Part shown: positions 5,405 through 6,513 of the stretch, one piece after another | Layout of the letters: every line of letters starts with the position of its first letter | Position numbering within the stretch: the first letter of the stretch is position 1 | NCBI GenBank assembly: GCA_022545875.1 | Contig: JAKEIF010000031.1 | Coordinates: 1 to 6,513, forward strand | DNA from: Nitrososphaera sp. | GTDB lineage: Archaea > Thermoproteota > Nitrososphaeria > Nitrososphaerales > Nitrososphaeraceae | DNA: 6,513 nt | Direction: 5' to 3' | Made by a program: the position numbers and the translations under genes | Notes under the pieces: generated by a model | What the model saw: only the letters and a program-made list of their open reading frames with translations | Databases searched by the model: none | What the model was told of the DNA's origin: nothing

Positions 5405-6262
5405 ATGAAGGAGCTGGGGCAGAGGTACGGCTTCCACGAGCTGAACCTTGAGGACTGTCTTTCAAAGATCCAGATCCCAAAGATAGACCGGTACGAGAGC
5501 CACATTTTTGTGATTCTGCATTTCGCGATAGCAGAGCGCGAAAGCATTCCAAAGTCCACGCAGCTTGCCGCCTTTATGGGATCCGGGTATCTTGTCACGG
5601 TTCACCAGGAGGACCTGAAGCCCTTGGTTGACTTGTTTGAGCAGTGCAGGCAGAGCGAAAAGGCCCGGCAGGAGCTCATGGGCAAGTCTGCAAGCTACTT
5701 GTTTCATAGCATAGTCGATGCCATGACAGACGATCTTCTGAACGTAGTGAGAAAAGTGGTCGGAAACATTGACGACATTGAGGACGTGGTTTTTGACGAA
5801 AAGTCAAATGCGGCAAAAGAGATCTCGTATATCCGCCGGCAGATAACCTCGCTCCGGAGGATAACCATCCCACTGCGCAGGACCCTGGCAGAGATTACTT
5901 CAAGGGACATCCAGAGATTTTCAGAGGAAAACCTTGCGGACTATTTCGACGACGTAAGGGACCACATCGACAAGGCAATCGACACAATTGACGAGTCGAA
6001 GGAGACCATAGAAATTTACAAAGACACGGACAACATGCACGCGACTGACAAGTCGAACAAGATCCTTGCAGTCCTGACCATCATATTCACCCTTTCAATG
6101 CCCGCATCCATAATCAGCTCGTTCTACGGCATGAATGTCGAGCTCCCTGTATTTGACCCGGCTTTCCTTGGAGGATACGGGACGTTCGTTGTAGCTGCCT
6201 TGGCCTCGGGCAGCATTGCGCTTTTCATGCTGCTTTATTTCAGAAAGATACGATGGATATGA
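5405..6262 (+). CDS. corA: CorA-family divalent cation (Mg2+/Co2+) channel
   Basis: A membrane channel that takes up Mg2+ (also Co2+ or Ni2+) as a pentamer. The 285 residues from this ATG contain the LNLEDCL segment (about 13-19), the mixed alpha/beta cytoplasmic domain, and long charged helices (about 95-220) that form the stalk. Two C-terminal helices follow (about 222-241 and 257-279). The selectivity motif YGMN ends helix 1 (GMN at 242-244), and the C-terminus is basic (YFRKIRWI), as is usual. The ATG at 5405 is only the first canonical start in frame: conserved CorA residues are encoded upstream, so the native protein is probably about 26 residues longer and begins near 5326 after correcting one base. 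If the shift is real, the gene could be weakly expressed or impaired. It is transcribed divergently from the Cys-rich genes. Confidence 0.9.
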   Translation: MKELGQRYGFHELNLEDCLSKIQIPKIDRYESHIFVILHFAIAERESIPKSTQLAAFMGSGYLVTVHQEDLKPLVDLFEQCRQSEKARQELMGKSASYLFHSIVDAMTDDLLNVVRKVVGNIDDIEDVVFDEKSNAAKEISYIRRQITSLRRITIPLRRTLAEITSRDIQRFSEENLADYFDDVRDHIDKAIDTIDESKETIEIYKDTDNMHATDKSNKILAVLTIIFTLSMPASIISSFYGMNVELPVFDPAFLGGYGTFVVAALASGSIALFMLLYFRKIRWI

Positions 6263-6327
6263 CGGCAGGCAATCTCAAAATGCGGACTTTACGTGCTTGC
6301 CAGAAGGAATATTTCAATGCTCCAAAC

Positions 6328-6335
6328 CTTTAAAT
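6328..6335 (+). promoter_or_regulatory. TATA-like box before the SRPBCC gene
   Basis: CTTTAAAT is centred about 29 bases upstream of the ATG at 6361, with no ribosome-binding site between, fitting a leaderless transcript. The 98-base gap from 6263 to 6360 holds nothing else I can support. Confidence 0.5.
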
Positions 6336-6360
6336 TCAGTTCTCCGGTTTCAGATTGCCG

Positions 6361-6513
6361 ATGACGGTTATTCAGAAGAGCATGGAAATTAACGCTCCCG
6401 TCACTGAGGTGTTTACTTATTTTGCAAGACCGGAGCACATGGCAGATCAGTTCCCCGAGAACATGGGTCTTAATGTCATCCCACTTGACGTCAAGAATGG
6501 ATTTGGCGTTGGG
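6361..6513 (+). CDS. SRPBCC/START-like protein, N-terminal part (runs off the window)
   Basis: An open frame from ATG 6361 continues to the last base, giving 51 residues without a stop. The start MTVIQKSMEINAPVTEVFTY followed by FARPEHMADQFP matches the first strand and helix of SRPBCC (polyketide cyclase/dehydrase, START-like) proteins, where I-x-A-P-x-x-x-V-F is the hallmark. These are small soluble alpha/beta proteins with a deep hydrophobic ligand cavity, usually about 140-160 residues, so roughly two-thirds is missing here. The ligand cannot be predicted from this part. The well-placed TATA-like box supports the start and suggests an independent transcript. Confidence 0.8.
   Translation, partial: MTVIQKSMEINAPVTEVFTYFARPEHMADQFPENMGLNVIPLDVKNGFGVG

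Noticed and set aside
5405..5407. Taking ATG 5405 as the unquestioned corA start
   Set aside because: Family-conserved residues (TWVDV, then PSRAD) are encoded in frame just upstream, and no promoter-like box sits at the right distance before 5405.
6268..6359. Inverted repeat GGCAATCT ... AGATTGCC flanking the gap before the SRPBCC gene
   Set aside because: Only eight bases with a 76-base spacer; expected by chance and too far apart to be a convincing terminator or operator.

Overview
The window looks like a chromosomal segment from an ammonia-oxidising archaeon (Thaumarchaeota/Nitrososphaeria). Base composition is close to balanced, which would suit the Nitrososphaera side of the group. This placement is inference from gene content: an A-type heme-copper oxidase subunit I followed by a membrane-anchored tandem cupredoxin, a half-length CtaA-type heme A synthase, and archaeal TATA-like boxes sitting about 27-29 bases before start codons, as expected for leaderless mRNAs. 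No mobile element, CRISPR array, tRNA or rRNA was seen.

Layout. Bases 58-3968 form a respiratory terminal-oxidase cluster on the + strand: oxidase subunit I (58-1584), an anchored protein with two type-1 copper domains (1596-2441), a 4-helix CtaA-like heme A synthase (2445-2897), and an unrecognised secreted/membrane protein whose predicted mature N-terminus is histidine-rich (2925-3968). The first three are tightly packed (11 and 3 bases apart). The fourth has its own TATA-like box. Together they supply the catalytic core, a likely copper electron-transfer partner, a cofactor-maturation enzyme and perhaps a copper-handling or assembly factor. The CuA-bearing subunit II is not in the window.

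Bases 4005-4958 encode a short iron-containing-alcohol-dehydrogenase-family protein, possibly the semialdehyde reductase of the 3-hydroxypropionate/4-hydroxybutyrate carbon-fixation cycle. It converges on two very small minus-strand genes that an ORF search with a normal length cutoff would miss: a 38-residue CxxC...CxxC zinc-ribbon peptide (4980-5096) and a roughly 37-residue peptide with seven cysteines (5120-5233). A GC-rich hairpin separates the convergent stop codons.

Divergent from the small genes is a CorA-family divalent-cation channel (ATG at 5405, stop at 6262). Its conserved N-terminal segment lies upstream of that ATG with no canonical in-frame start. The best promoter and start (GTG at 5326) are out of frame by one base, across a run of six A. 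The window ends inside an SRPBCC/START-like protein starting at 6361.

The most noteworthy items are the two hidden cysteine-rich genes, the CorA 5' frame problem, the altered K-channel of the oxidase, the histidine-first mature N-terminus of the 347-residue protein, and the Gln-for-His substitution at a metal-ligand position of the dehydrogenase.
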